Origin: Notamacropus eugenii
Taxonomy: Eukaryota; Chordata; Mammalia; Diprotodontia; Macropodidae
Direction: 5' to 3'
NCBI RefSeq assembly: GCF_028372415.1
Contig: NC_092874.1
Coordinates: 118,803,244-118,867,243, forward strand
Length of the DNA stretch: 64,000 nt
The notes below the pieces were generated by a model, which ran no database searches, had not been told where the DNA came from, and saw nothing but the letters and a program-made list of their open reading frames with translations. The stretch's first letter is position 1. Each line of letters begins with the position of its first letter. This document shows, in pieces, positions 10,436-19,744 of this stretch. The translations under genes and the position numbers were made by a program.

Positions 10436-11505
10436 ATACAGATGGTAAGTTCTTCAATTTGAAAAGGTTACAAGCCAAGACCAAAGTGGAGGGAGTGTTG
10501 GTGCATGATTTTCTGTTTGCAGATGATTATGCACTCAGTGCAGCCTCTGAAGCTGAGATGCAACAAAGGATGCACCAATTCTCTGCTGCCCGTGCTAATT
10601 TTGGTCTAATAATTAACACCAAGAAAACACAGGTGCTCCATCAGCCACCACCACACCATCCATACATGAAACCATTTGTTACAACAAATGGAGAAGTTTT
10701 GAGTGCTGTGGATAAGTTCACTTACCTTGGTAGTGTACTTTCCAGGGATGTACACATTGACAATGAGGTTGACACATGAATTATCAGAGCTAGCTCAGTG
10801 TTTGGGAGGCTCCAAAGAAAAGTTCGGGAGAGAAGAGGTATGAGACTGACTACCAGACTGAAGGTATACAGAGCCATTGTGTTGAACTCATTGTTGTATT
10901 CCTATGAAACATTGTCAGTCTACCATGCCAGGAAACTGAATCACTTCCATTTGAACTGTCTTAGGAAGATTCTGAGGATTACCTGGCAGGATAGGTACCA
11001 GACACTAAAGTCCTTGTTCGAGCTGCACTGCCAAGCATTCAAACCATGCTTCAGAGAGCACAGCTCCAATGGGCTGGCCATGTTGTTCAAATGCAAAATG
11101 TATGCTTGCCAAAAAGACTTCTATGGAGAACTCACATAGGGCAGGTGATCACATGGTGATCAGAAGAAGCAATACAAGGACACTCTCAAGGTGTCTCTCC
11201 AGAACTTTGGATTTGGCTCTGCAACATGGGAGACACTGGCACAGGACCACTCAGCATGGCATGCCCATATCAGAAAGGGTGCTGTGCTCTATGAGGAAAT
11301 CAAATTGAGACAGCACAAAGTAAAGGTAGGATCCACAGATTTGGAGTACCCACCCCAAAAATTCATACTGACTATTGATGTCCAACCTGTGGTGGAGCAT
11401 TCCAAGCTCTTATTGGTCTGATCAGCCACAGTCAGATACACTGAAACTTCACTTTATCATGGTGATGTCACTTTGGTCCTCTTCAAAAACAAAGAACAAC
11501 AATCA
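10436..11505 (+). mobile_element. RTE-type LINE, lineage 2 (RTE2), 5' truncated
   Basis: Contains the palm and thumb of a reverse transcriptase and the 3' end of the element (ggtcctcttcaaaaacaaag, then aacaacaatc). Two more partial copies share its C-terminal coding end and 3' tail (40464-40782 reverse, 55165-55525). The protein differs clearly from the BovB-like RTE also present in the window. Established: RTE-clade LINEs encode endonuclease plus RT in one ORF and have short 3' ends often copied by SINEs. The exact family name is uncertain. Confidence 0.8.
10441..11421 (+). pseudogene. RTE2 reverse transcriptase, C-terminal half, broken
   Basis: Frame 10459-10779 has the catalytic motif context LFADDYALSAASEAEMQQRM followed by NTKKTQVLHQP and KFTYLGSVLSRDVHIDNEV. 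A stop (tga) follows VDT. The frame 10798-11139 carries on with VFGRLQRKVRERRGMRLTTR and LKVYRAIVLNSLLYSYETLS. The last part (11191-11421) lies in another frame and ends QPVVEHSKLLLV, an ending shared with the two other copies. The 5' half (endonuclease, fingers) is missing. It is dead as an enzyme: one stop and at least one frameshift. Confidence 0.8.
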
Positions 11506-11822
11506 CCAACTGTGTGTCAGGCACTGTCCTAAGTGCTGAAGGTACAAAGAAAAGGGGGAGGAGCCAATTCCCCCTCACAGTGTAATAGAAAACAAAATAT
11601 ACAACCAACTATGTGCAAATGATATATACAGGACAAAGTGGAGATAATCTCAGAGGGGAGGCACGAAGATTAAGGAGGATCCAAAAAGGGATTCTTTGCA
11701 AAGTCAGGGCTTTAGCTGAGACTTCAAGAAAGCTAGGGAAGTCAAGAGGCCAAGATGAAGAGGAATAGCATTCCAGGCATGGAGGACAGCCAGAGAAAAT
11801 GCTTAAAGTTGAGAACATTGTG
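11506..11822 (-). mobile_element. L2 LINE 3' region
   Basis: Reverse L2: tgtcaggcactgtcctaagt, tatgtgcaaatgatatatac, then gagacttcaagaaagctagg and agcattccaggcatggagga. It stops abruptly where the L1 end begins. Confidence 0.65.
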
Positions 11823-11825
11823 CAC

Positions 11826-12388
11826 AGTATCAACAACATTGTGTGATGATTAACTATGAATGACTTAGCTCTTCTCAGCAGTACAATGATCCAAGACAAT
11901 TCCAAAGAACTCATAATGGAAAATGCCATTCATATCCAGAGAAAGAACTGATGGAGTCTGGATGCAGATTGAAGAATACTTTTTTTTTGGTATTTTTTTC
12001 ATCTGTTCCTTCTTTCACAACATGACTAATACGGAAATGTTTCACATGATTTTACATATATAACCTATATCAAATTGCTTACCACCTTAGGGAAGAAGCA
12101 GGGAAGGGAGAGAGAAAATTTGGAATTCAAATTTTGTTTTAAATGAATGTTGAATAAATGCTTGTAAAACTTATTTTAAACTTAAAAAAAACATTGAGGG
12201 GCAGTTAGGTGGCACAGTGGTTAGTGCACTGAGCCTGGCATCAGGAGGATTGAATTAAAGTCCTGCCTCAGACACTTACTAGTTGTATGACCCTGGGCCA
12301 GGCACTTAACCCCAACTGCCTCAAAAAAAAAGAACATCAAAAATTACCTTTACATGTAATTGAGAAAATAAAATGCTACTGAAATGAA
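11826..12388 (+). mobile_element. L1 3' UTR, split by a SINE
   Basis: L1 3' UTR words: ttgtgtgatgattaactatg, cagtacaatgatccaagaca, ccagagaaagaactgatgga, tcacaacatgactaatacgg. The last 56 bases of the L1 tail (ttacctttacatgtaattga, aaaataaaatgc) reappear at 12333-12388, after the SINE at 12193-12332. Confidence 0.75.
12193..12332 (+). mobile_element. Short tRNA-headed SINE with A-rich tail (SINE-B)
   Basis: ggggcagttaggtggcacag head, B-box-like region, ttgtatgaccctgggccagg, acttaaccccaactgcctc, then nine A. It has no MIR core and no RTE tail. The A tail suggests L1 mobilisation. It interrupts the L1 tail; short direct repeats near aaaaaacat and aaaagaacat may be its target duplication. Confidence 0.8.
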
Positions 12389-12529
12389 ACGAATAGATTC
12401 TGAAGTCAGGAGAAGGATTATGCTAACAGAACAAGACAGATGGAACTGGGTAGCATGCAGGTGTAGAGGTCAGACAAAGGATGACAGAGAAGAATCCACA
12501 GTCAAAATACATTAATTTAACAGTATTGA

Positions 12530-12690
12530 CTGAGGGGCTATCAAGTGCCAAGTCTTAAGGCCAATACAAAATTGCGTAAGATACGATTGATACCTGAGAT
12601 CCAGGGGGTGGAAATACTTGGCCAAAGTCACAAAGCTAGCAAGTGCTGAGATCCAAGTTTCCTGATTTCCCACTAAACCACCTGGCTTCC
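12530..12690 (-). mobile_element. MIR-type SINE fragment
   Basis: Reverse MIR words: cttggccaaagtcacaaagc, tagcaagtgctgagatccaa, ccactaaaccacctggcttc. Confidence 0.5.
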
Positions 12691-12967
12691 TCTGTCTCAT
12701 AGCCCTGAAACCTTCCTTCATAAGGTTTGGAAAACTTAGAAGAGGGGGGATGATATCTTGACATTTTGGCAATATTTTCCTTTTCATCATATACTATATC
12801 AGAAAATTAAAAGGGAAGAATCTGTAGGTATCTTATTTTGTCAGTCAGTCAGCAAACATTTATTAAGTGCTTACTGTGTGCCAAGCCCTATACTAAGGGT
12901 TAAGATACAAAGAAGGCAAACACAAAGTACCTGACCGCAAAGAGCTCATATTTTAATGGGGGAAACA

Positions 12968-13272
12968 ACACGTCTCTGTGACTGCCCCCATTCCCCTCCT
13001 CTGTTCTGACTACTGACCTCCTTGTCTTCTTTCAAGTCTCAACTAAAATCCCACCTTCCACAGGAAGCCTTCCCTAACACCTCTCTGCCTTCTCATTGTT
13101 CATTTATTTCCTAATTACCCTGTATATAACTTGTTCTATATATATTCAGTTGTATTTTGTTATTGAAAACTCCTTGAGGACTGGAACCCTCTTTTGCCTC
13201 TTTTTGTATTCTCAGTGCTTAGCATAGATCCTGGCACATAGTAGGCACTTAAGAAATGTTAAATAATTGATG
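12968..13272 (+). mobile_element. L2 3' end inserted in a reverse L2
   Basis: caagtctcaactaaaatccc, ccacaggaagccttccctaa, actccttgaggactggaacc, atcctggcacatagtaggca, then a degenerate aataa end. Confidence 0.7.
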
Positions 13273-13557
13273 TAAATAACTGTATCTACATACAAGATCT
13301 GTACTGGCAAATGGGAGCTAATCTCAGAAGACAAGCATGAGTTGGATTATGGGGGAGGAACCAGGAAACAGGCTTCTTACAGAAGGTAAGATGTGAGCTA
13401 AGTCTTGAAAAAAGCCAGTAAGGCCAGAAGGCTGACGTGAGTGGGAAGAGCATTCCAGGTATGAGGGACAAGCCAGAGCAAAGACACAAGAGTCTGGAGA
13501 TGGACTATCGTGTACAAGGAACAGCAAGGATCCCAGTGTTACTGGATCCTAGAGTAT

Positions 13558-13628
13558 GTCTGTTGTTGTTAAGTCATTGCAATCACAAATGACTCTTTGT
13601 GACCCTCTTTTGGGTTTTCTTTGCAAAG
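13558..13628 (-). mobile_element. SINE-C/BovB-like RTE 3' tail fragment
   Basis: Reverse RTE tail: ctgttgttgttaagtcattg, tgactctttgtgaccctctt, ttgggttttctttgcaaagg. The same tail ends the complete SINEs at 38493 and 46354. Confidence 0.65.
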
Positions 13629-14041
13629 GGGAGTAAAACATAAGAAGATTGGGAAGGTAGGAAGGAGTCAGGTTGTGAAAGTCTTTAAAATCCAAGTAGA
13701 GTTTTATAGTTATGGAGGTAATGGGGAGCCACTGGAGGGTATTGAGTTGGGATGTGATATGGCTTAGGAAAATCATTTTGGCAGCTTTGAGAGGGATGGA
13801 CTGGAACAGGGAAAGATTTGAGGCATGGAAACCAACTAGCAAGCTATCGCAATAGTGCAAGTGTCTTAGAAGAGAGAAGATGGTGTATATGGAAAAGATG
13901 TGGTGAAGTTTCTCTCAATGCTGTTGAGGGTGCTGGCCCAGGTACTGACAGAGAAGTAAGACCACCCAAATCTCTGTGACCAAATGCTGCCACTCATAAA
14001 TTTTAAGTGAGATAGATAATTCTGAAAAGTGGAACTGGTGG

Positions 14042-14267
14042 AAGTAATAACAGTGTTAATGCTTTAAGGTTTGCAAAGCATTTGGCATACAGTATATCAT
14101 CTGATCTTCATAACAGTCCTGGGAGGTAGGTGGTATTATTATCCCATTTTACATATGAGGAAACTTGCCGAGGGTCCCATTGCTAATAATTGTCTGAGGT
14201 AGGATTTGAACATAGGACTTCCTAACTCCAAGGTCACTACTCTCTTCACTATATCATACCTCTTCTT
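14042..14267 (-). mobile_element. MIR/CORE-SINE
   Basis: Reverse order: ctttaaggtttgcaaagcat, tcctgggaggtaggtggtat, attttacatatgaggaaact, ggatttgaacataggacttc, ctatatcatacctc. Confidence 0.75.
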
Positions 14268-14280
14268 TGGTACCTGTTCT

Positions 14281-14460
14281 ATAGGATGATAGATGCAGAG
14301 CTGGAGAGACTTTGGGGATCATCTGTGGAAAAGGAAACAAACAACCCTAGAGAAGTAAAATGACTTGTCCAATGTCATATAGGTAGTAAGGAGGAAAGCT
14401 GGAATTTGAACTCAGATCTTCTGACCCCAAATATACCACTTTATACTTCATCACCCCACC
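14281..14460 (-). mobile_element. THER1/MIR3-type SINE
   Basis: aggatgatagatgcagagct, tgacttgtccaatgtcatat, tgaactcagatcttctgacc in reverse orientation. Confidence 0.65.
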
Positions 14461-14499
14461 CCATCTCTTAGTGAAATTACATAAGGAAAGAAGAAGTAC

Positions 14500-14775
14500 T
14501 AGGGGATAGCTAGATGGTGCAAAGGTCAGAGTATTGGACCTGGAGTCAGGAGGACCTGAGTTAAAATCCAGCTTCAGAGCCTTACTAACTGAGTGACCTT
14601 GGACAAGGCACTTAACTGCTATTTACCTCAGTTTCCTCAACTATAAAATGAGGATAATAATAACCCCTGTCTTTCAAGATTGTCGTGAGGATCAAATGAG
14701 ATAATACTTGTAAAACACAACATCCTGTCCAGCACATAGTAGTTGTTTAATGAATGCTTGTTACCTTCCTTTCTA
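14500..14775 (+). mobile_element. MIR/CORE-SINE, tRNA-headed, near full length
   Basis: gatagctagatggtgcaaag head, acctggagtcaggaggacct, tacctcagtttcctcaacta, gtcgtgaggatcaaatgaga and a cagcacatagtagttgttta tail. Confidence 0.8.
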
Positions 14776-14793
14776 CTAACATTTTCCTCTTTT

Positions 14794-14794
<1 letters not shown>

Positions 14795-14829
<35 letters not shown>
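14795..14829. repeat. (CA)n microsatellite
   Basis: Uninterrupted 35-base CA tract just 3' of the SINE tail. It is followed by a short ccaccacc run. Confidence 0.95.
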
Positions 14830-14832
<3 letters not shown>

Positions 14833-15590
14833 CACCACCACCACCTCATCCCTGGCCCAGTCAGACAGAACCTTCTAGTAAGAATTTGGCTCCCAGTCTT
14901 GCCCCAAAGAATGTTAGAGGCCAGACCCTTGTTTCAGGACCTCAGTTCCCTCTTTTCCAGGCAGAGAATGTGATTCGTATCTTACAAAATGTCAAGAGAG
15001 CCAGAGCAGCTTAAGTGAAAGAGGTCTTCCAAATTCCTGGGCCCCTCACAAACTGTCCAATCTGCCACGGCCCCAGAGCCGTACCAGGAACTGCGGGGAG
15101 TCCGCTATTCCACTTGAGGCTTCTCTAAACAGCAAGAGCCCCTCACACAAGGCAGCCCCCAGGCCCTGGCCCAGAAGCCAGAGAGCCAGGTCTGCTCTCT
15201 TTATCATCCCGTCAGCCAGAGGCTTGTAGCCTAAGCCAACAGCTGTAAACATTGAGGAGGAGGAGGAGGAGCTGCAGCTGATGAGCCTGTTTCTCCCAGG
15301 GCAGGAACAGAATCAATTAATAAGAAACCTGAAAGAGCTATTGTGTTATTTCACTTATGTGAGGAATGTAATCGGGGGGCTGCAGTTCCAGGTACGTGGC
15401 CAGCAGCTCTCTCCTGCCTTTCCTCCCCTGGACGATAAAGATAGCTGGGGAGGGAGGGAGTAGGATGGGGGGATTACCCTGACCCCCCAGGTTTTTCAAG
15501 GACTGGCCCGGGGAAAAGGCTCTGGGACTGCTGGCCCTGGGAAAAAACTCTAAATAGAAAAGTTTGATGGGAAAACTTGTATCAAGTAAT
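14830..15590. other. Unique, GC-richer block without repeats
   Basis: No repeat recognised. Relatively rich in CpG for this window (gccacggcccc, gagccgtacc, gcggggagtccgc, tcccgtcagcc). It contains a gaggaggaggagg run with an E-box-like cagctg (15258-15290). A possible exon-like unit at about 15301-15391 is bounded by tttctcccag and gtacgtgg and is open in two frames, but matches no protein I know. Regulatory element, exon or plain unique DNA cannot be separated by eye. Confidence 0.4.
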
Positions 15591-15591
15591 G

Positions 15592-15997
15592 AAGAGTGAA
15601 ATGAGCAGAATTTTTTAAATAGTGTATGCAATTGTTGCAAGGACAATGTAAATTTCAAGATCGCTAGGAAGAAGCTGAAATTTGAATAATTGAAAAAGCC
15701 ATCCATGATCCCTGAGTGAAGATAAAGAATGAAGCATACCTCTCTCCTTTTGGCAGAGAAGTTGTGGGGGAAAGGGCCGGGGGGGCCACTAGGACAGAAT
15801 GTGGTAAACATTATTAGTTGTAGACACTGTATCCAGTGGTTTTTTTCTCTTGGTTGTTTTTTATCTGTTATAAAAAAGGATTCAATGCGGGGAGGGGCAA
15901 AGAGGGATGTGTAGGGAGAGGGGGAACACATAGGCATTCCAGAAATAGTTGTGATATGATATCAAAAATCATCAATAAAACTTATTTTTTTAAATAA
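15592..15997 (+). mobile_element. Older L1-type 3' end
   Basis: gaagagtgaaatgagcagaa, gcaattgttgcaaggacaat, ctctctccttttggcagaga, and a tcatcaataaaacttatttt end with an A/T tail. This matches a common old marsupial L1-type terminus; family assignment is from memory. Confidence 0.6.
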
Positions 15998-16089
15998 GTG
16001 TTGGGTGGATCACAGTCCCTGTGCTGCTTCCAAGCTACCCAAAACTCTTCAGGTAGTATATCTCACTCAGTCTAGTGAACTAACCACCA

Positions 16090-16258
16090 AATGCTCAGGA
16101 CTTTGAGTTGGAAATGTTAGACTTGTAGTCAGAAAGTCTGAATTTGAATTCCATTTCAATCACTTTTGATTCACATCCTTTGTGACAATGTTATTTAATT
16201 CCCCACAGCCACAGTTTACTCATCTGTAACACAGAGATAATAATACTTGTCACCTGTC
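16090..16258 (+). mobile_element. tRNA-headed SINE, degenerate
   Basis: gtagtcagaaagtctgaatt, gtttactcatctgtaacaca and gagataataatacttgtcac in SINE order. Confidence 0.5.
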
Positions 16259-16269
16259 TCCATGTGACA

Positions 16270-16705
16270 CCTTCCCACACTGTGTACCAATGTTCTCTGT
16301 CTCCCCCTACCAAATGAATGTCTTTAAAATTGGCAGGGGGGACATAATGCTGGTGATACAAAAAGAAAATAAATGAAAGAAAACGTGTCACTGCAACATC
16401 ATAAAATAAATGGAGTGAACAGAAGGAAGGTCAGAAAGGAACACAGATGTTTTTTGAAATCAAACTGTATATAACAGAGTCACAATTTCATCCTCAATCT
16501 CTATACTGTTCAGGCTCTCTGTGTATTTAGAAATGTCCACTTTTGTTGATAATTTTCTAGTTCATTATAATACTCCACTTGTTGTTTCAGATTTTCTAAA
16601 GTTTGACCTGGGTCCTTTTGTGAAGCCTAACCCAGGCAGGAAATGGATCAGAGTCTCTTTTTGAATCCTAAGACTGGGGATGAGTTATGGCCAAGATAAT
16701 AAAGT
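16270..16705. other. Unassigned sequence
   Basis: No family or coding signal recognised. Confidence 0.35.
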
Positions 16706-16707
16706 CT

Positions 16708-16912
16708 GCAATAAATTAAGGTTTCAAGGTACTTTACATGCATTACTCATTTGATCCTCACAGCATCCCTAGGAGATAGGCTCTGTTACTATTGAGACAG
16801 GTTACATGACTTACCCAGAGCCACACGGTACATAAGAATCTGGGGCAGAATTAAAATTCTGGTCTTTCTAACTCTTCAGTTCAGTGCTGTATCCACCACC
16901 CCACCTAGCTAG
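16708..16912 (-). mobile_element. MIR SINE
   Basis: Reverse MIR: caaggtactttacatgcatt, catttgatcctcacagcatc, ctaggagataggctctgtta, gacttacccagagccacacg, gtgctgtatccaccacccca. Confidence 0.75.
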
Positions 16913-16914
16913 CA

Positions 16915-17350
16915 TCCTCTCCATCACTCTTTTCTAGAAGGATGCCCGGAGATCTATTTGCCTTTGGGCATAGGTTGAAACAGCTGTATGGAAGTTACCA
17001 CACTTGGCCACTTTTCTTTGGTCTCTGTCCCTGGTTCTGTTAATTGGTCTTTACTCAGAATCTTAGCTAAATGTGTCTTCACTGTCAACATCCTGGGGCC
17101 ATTTCATTCCAGCTCAGTTGTCTTCAATGACTTCTCTATTTTCTCTTTCCAGTTCTGGCCCTTAAAACTTTTCTAGTACAATGAATAACATAAACCATTC
17201 CCATGAGATTAGCTCATCCTTCTTATGCGGCTTCACTAAAAATCTCTTTTAGCTTCTCAGAAATGCACCTGATTCAACACAGAAACTCAATGCTTCCTCT
17301 GGTAGATAGCCTTCTCCCCTTCTCAGGAACTGGAAGAGACTTCAAAAATC
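16915..17350. other. Unassigned sequence
   Basis: No repeat or gene recognised with confidence. Confidence 0.35.
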
Positions 17351-17354
17351 ATTT

Positions 17355-17517
17355 AGTCAGGAATACCCCAAATTCAAATCCTACCTCAGGTACTAACTAG
17401 TGGGATGACCTTGGGCAAGTCCCTTAGTTCCTCGAGGTCTCAGTTTCCTTACATATAAAATAAAGAGGTTGGGCTGGCTAGCCTATTAAATCCTAAATCT
17501 ATGATCCTGGGATTCCT
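17355..17517 (+). mobile_element. THER1/MIR3-type SINE, 5' incomplete
   Basis: caaattcaaatcctacctca, atgaccttgggcaagtccct, tctcagtttccttacatata, ggttgggctggctagcctat, taaatctatgatcctgggat. Confidence 0.7.
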
Positions 17518-17557
17518 TTACAATATCCCAAATGAGTGGTCATCTTGTGATTGCTGT

Positions 17558-17850
17558 TTGTTTGTCCTTCATTCTCAAAAAAGGACTATGACATCAGGGA
17601 GGTAATGCCATGACATGCAAGTAAATTGGATTTAAATCAAAGAGAGCTTTCTCCTTCACTTTCTCATCAGGAACCATCTGAATTCAGTGTCAAGATATAG
17701 ATCAGGACTACCAGAGATGGCCCTGGATTCAGTGAGGAGCCTTGGCCTTTTTAAGCTAAGGTCTTTACAAGTCTCAGTTTGTCTGAGGCAAGATCCAATC
17801 AGTGATTAAGGATAGGCAAAAAATGAGGCAGTGAATGGCCTTTTTTACCT
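17558..17850 (-). mobile_element. Repeat with RTE2-like 3' tail (family 'D-long'), unclassified
   Basis: On the minus strand the last ~90 bases match the SINE-D tail (ttgcatgtcatggcattacc, ending in gaatgaaggacaaac). Upstream, in place of a tRNA head, it has aagaccttagcttaaaaagg, a block shared with 62270-62470 but absent from the tRNA-headed SINE-D at 56498. So a longer family carries the same tail. On the + strand the block is followed by purine tracts, and the unassigned DNA at 18091-18375 may be more of the same element. Confidence 0.55.
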
Positions 17851-17852
17851 AG

Positions 17853-18090
17853 TCAAAAAAGAAAGAAGGAAGAAAAAAAAGAAAGTCAAGCAAGCAAGAA
17901 AGAAAATAAGAAAGACAATAAGAAAGAAAGAAAATAGGAAAGGATGGAAGAAAGAAAGAGAGGAAGGAAGGAAGGAAGGAAGGAAGGAAGGAAGGAAGGA
18001 AGGAAGGAAGGAAGGAAGGAAGGAAGGAAGGAAAGAGAGAGAGAAAGAAAGAAAGAAGGAAGGAAGGAAGGAAAGAAAGAAAAAGAAAAG
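17853..18090. repeat. Purine-rich (GGAA/GAAA)n tract
   Basis: G/A only for most of its length, with a clean (GGAA)n core at about 17962-18031. Open frames through it encode only K/E/R or F/S/L/P repeats and are not genes. Confidence 0.9.
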
Positions 18091-18374
18091 ATCAACCTGG
18101 GAGGGAAAGATCAAGGTTACTGGACAGAATAGAAATAATTACTATTTACATTCACTCTGAGTCAATCAGGGCCCAAATAATGACCAAGTGAGGCTTGCCT
18201 CAGGACCTGTTGTTGACCAATTAATGGCAGTCAGAGAATCTGAGTTCAAGGAGTGGTCCTTAAGAAAGAAAAGTAGCCTATAACTCCCAAAGTATCTTCT
18301 GATGTTTTGGCAATCAATTTACATTCCTTTGTGCAGAGCACCTGAACATAAGGTTGTGATACCCTATGTGGATA

Positions 18375-18540
18375 GAAGGAAGGGAAGGGAAGGGAAAGGA
18401 GAAAGGAGAGGGGGAAAAGAGAGAAGGGGAAGGGAGGGAGACAGAGGCAGGGAGAGAGGGGGCGAGAGAGAAGGGGGCAGAGAGGGGGGAGAGAGGGAGA
18501 GAAATGGAAAGAAATTTTTTAAAAGAGGGAAAGAAAAAAA
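18375..18540. repeat. Purine-rich (GGGA/GAGA)n tract
   Basis: Almost pure G/A for about 165 bases on the + strand. Like the tract at 17853 it could form triplex or other non-B DNA. Confidence 0.9.
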
Positions 18541-18605
18541 GCTGTTTTGTCCAATTGGTCAGTTCCATCTGAGTTCCCAGTGGGTCAGTTCCTACTACCA
18601 TTCTG

Positions 18606-18692
18606 AGAGGTTGTCTGTCCATCGTTCTCAAAGAGGACCATGACATCAGGGAGGTGATGCCATGATATGGAAGTGAATTGGATTTAAGAGAG
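18606..18692 (-). mobile_element. RTE2-type SINE/LINE 3' tail fragment
   Basis: gttctcaaagaggaccatga and gaggtgatgccatgatatgg are the same tail as at 17558, 56498 and 62470; the copy is truncated after about 85 bases. Confidence 0.7.
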
Positions 18693-18694
18693 AC

Positions 18695-18845
18695 AAGTGG
18701 TCATCTGGCCTCTGCATGAAAACCTGAAGTGAAAAAAACTGTTACTTCCTGCATCACCCATTCCACTCAGGGTCTATGCTAATTGCTAACAGGATTTGCT
18801 CTACATTGAACCAAAACTCACCATTCTGCAACTTTTATTCATTGT
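18695..18845 (-). mobile_element. L3/CR1 LINE 3' fragment
   Basis: ggtcatctggcctctgcatg, aaaacctgaagtg, attgaaccaaaactcaccat and tctgcaacttttattcattg follow the reverse L3 3' end. Confidence 0.55.
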
Positions 18846-18849
18846 TCAA

Positions 18850-19018
18850 TGAGCAAGTCTTTTAGCCTAACACACAGTTTCCTCCTTTGTAAAATAGGGA
18901 TAATGATAGCACCTACTTGACAGGGCTGTTGTGAACATCAAATGATAAAAGACATGTAACAAGCTTTGCAAACCCTAAAACACTATCTAAAGGCTAACTA
19001 CTGTGTTTATTGTTGTTA
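18850..19018 (+). mobile_element. MIR/CORE-SINE, 5' truncated
   Basis: cagtttcctcctttgtaaaa, agggataatgatagcaccta, gacagggctgttgtgaacat and acaagctttgcaaaccctaa. Confidence 0.7.
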
Positions 19019-19135
19019 ATGGTCCCTACGACATCAGCCTACAGAATGCATATTATAGACAGCTGTCATTTTGTTCTGAGGAGGTTCCCATGTCAATGCC
19101 TATAGAAGCTAAAATACTTAATGTTGCACATTTAT

Positions 19136-19270
19136 CCTTTTTATTTTAAAAAAACATTATTTATTTTAATATTCTCTTTTTTTAATTTTGAGTTCTAAAT
19201 TCTCTTCCTCCTTCCCACCCCTCCTCCACTCATTGAGAAGGCACGAAATGTGATATCAGTTGCACATCCA
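19136..19270 (-). mobile_element. L1 3' end fragment
   Basis: Reverse L1 tail and 3' UTR: tttaattttgagttctaaat, cattgagaaggcacgaaatg, tgatatcagttgcacatcc. Confidence 0.6.
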
Positions 19271-19271
19271 C

Positions 19272-19742
19272 ATTTACCCTTGATCATTGTCACTTTCTCC
19301 TCAATCATCTTGATAGGGAATCACTATATCTGCCACAAAAACTTCCATGGGTCCATTTTCCTCAACTGTCAGTTTTCTCTTTCCCTTTTGCTTATTTTTG
19401 TCTAGATAGGTGGAAAAGGAGGGGAGATGTCATGGAAAGAGGAAACAGGACAACTGGTATATATAGAAGGGTTAGCAAGCATGGGTATATGTTATCATAA
19501 TGTAGCTCAACAAACATTTCCCTCTCTCCCCTGTGAAAAGACTGATTTAGAATTCAGTTATCTAGCCTTACAATAGAATGAAAACAGGCTGAAAAGGTTA
19601 GAACTGTCCAAATAAAAAAAAGAGAGGTGATACAATCAATATATTTTGTATGGGATGAATACAGATTTGTTCATCAATACATATACCAACTTTGTGATCT
19701 CGTTAATGTGGGTATTCCCTTTAATGAGGCAACTGGTAGATT
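19272..19742. other. Unassigned sequence
   Basis: No family recognised; may include diverged L1. Confidence 0.35.
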
Positions 19743-19744
19743 AT

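Larger units (their letters stand above)
12843..13905 (-). mobile_element. L2 LINE, split by another L2 end
   Basis: 12843-12967 is the reverse L2 terminus (aacatttattaagtgcttac, tgtgtgccaagccctatact). 13273-13905 continues upstream of it (aagagcattccaggtatgag, agccactggagggtattgag, ggcttaggaaaatcattttg). Inside lie an opposite-strand L2 end (12968-13272) and a SINE-C tail fragment (13558-13628). Confidence 0.7.

Noticed and set aside
12193-12260. SINE heads as functional tRNA genes
   Set aside because: tRNA-like A and B boxes occur in every SINE head here, but always in the SINE context without an intact cloverleaf.
14754-15014. Open frames through the (CA)n tract
   Set aside because: His/Thr repeats from the microsatellite followed by unrelated sequence.
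15338-15937. Longest open frame in the window (199 codons, minus strand)
   Set aside because: It runs across the border between unique DNA and an L1-type 3' end, has no recognisable domain and no gene-like context; chance open frame.
17831-18160. Open frames on both strands through the (GGAA)n tract
   Set aside because: Encode only simple K/E/G/R or F/L/S/P repeats produced by the microsatellite.
18302-18646. Pair of overlapping 110-113 codon frames on opposite strands
   Set aside because: Driven by the purine tract at 18375-18540; low complexity, not a gene.
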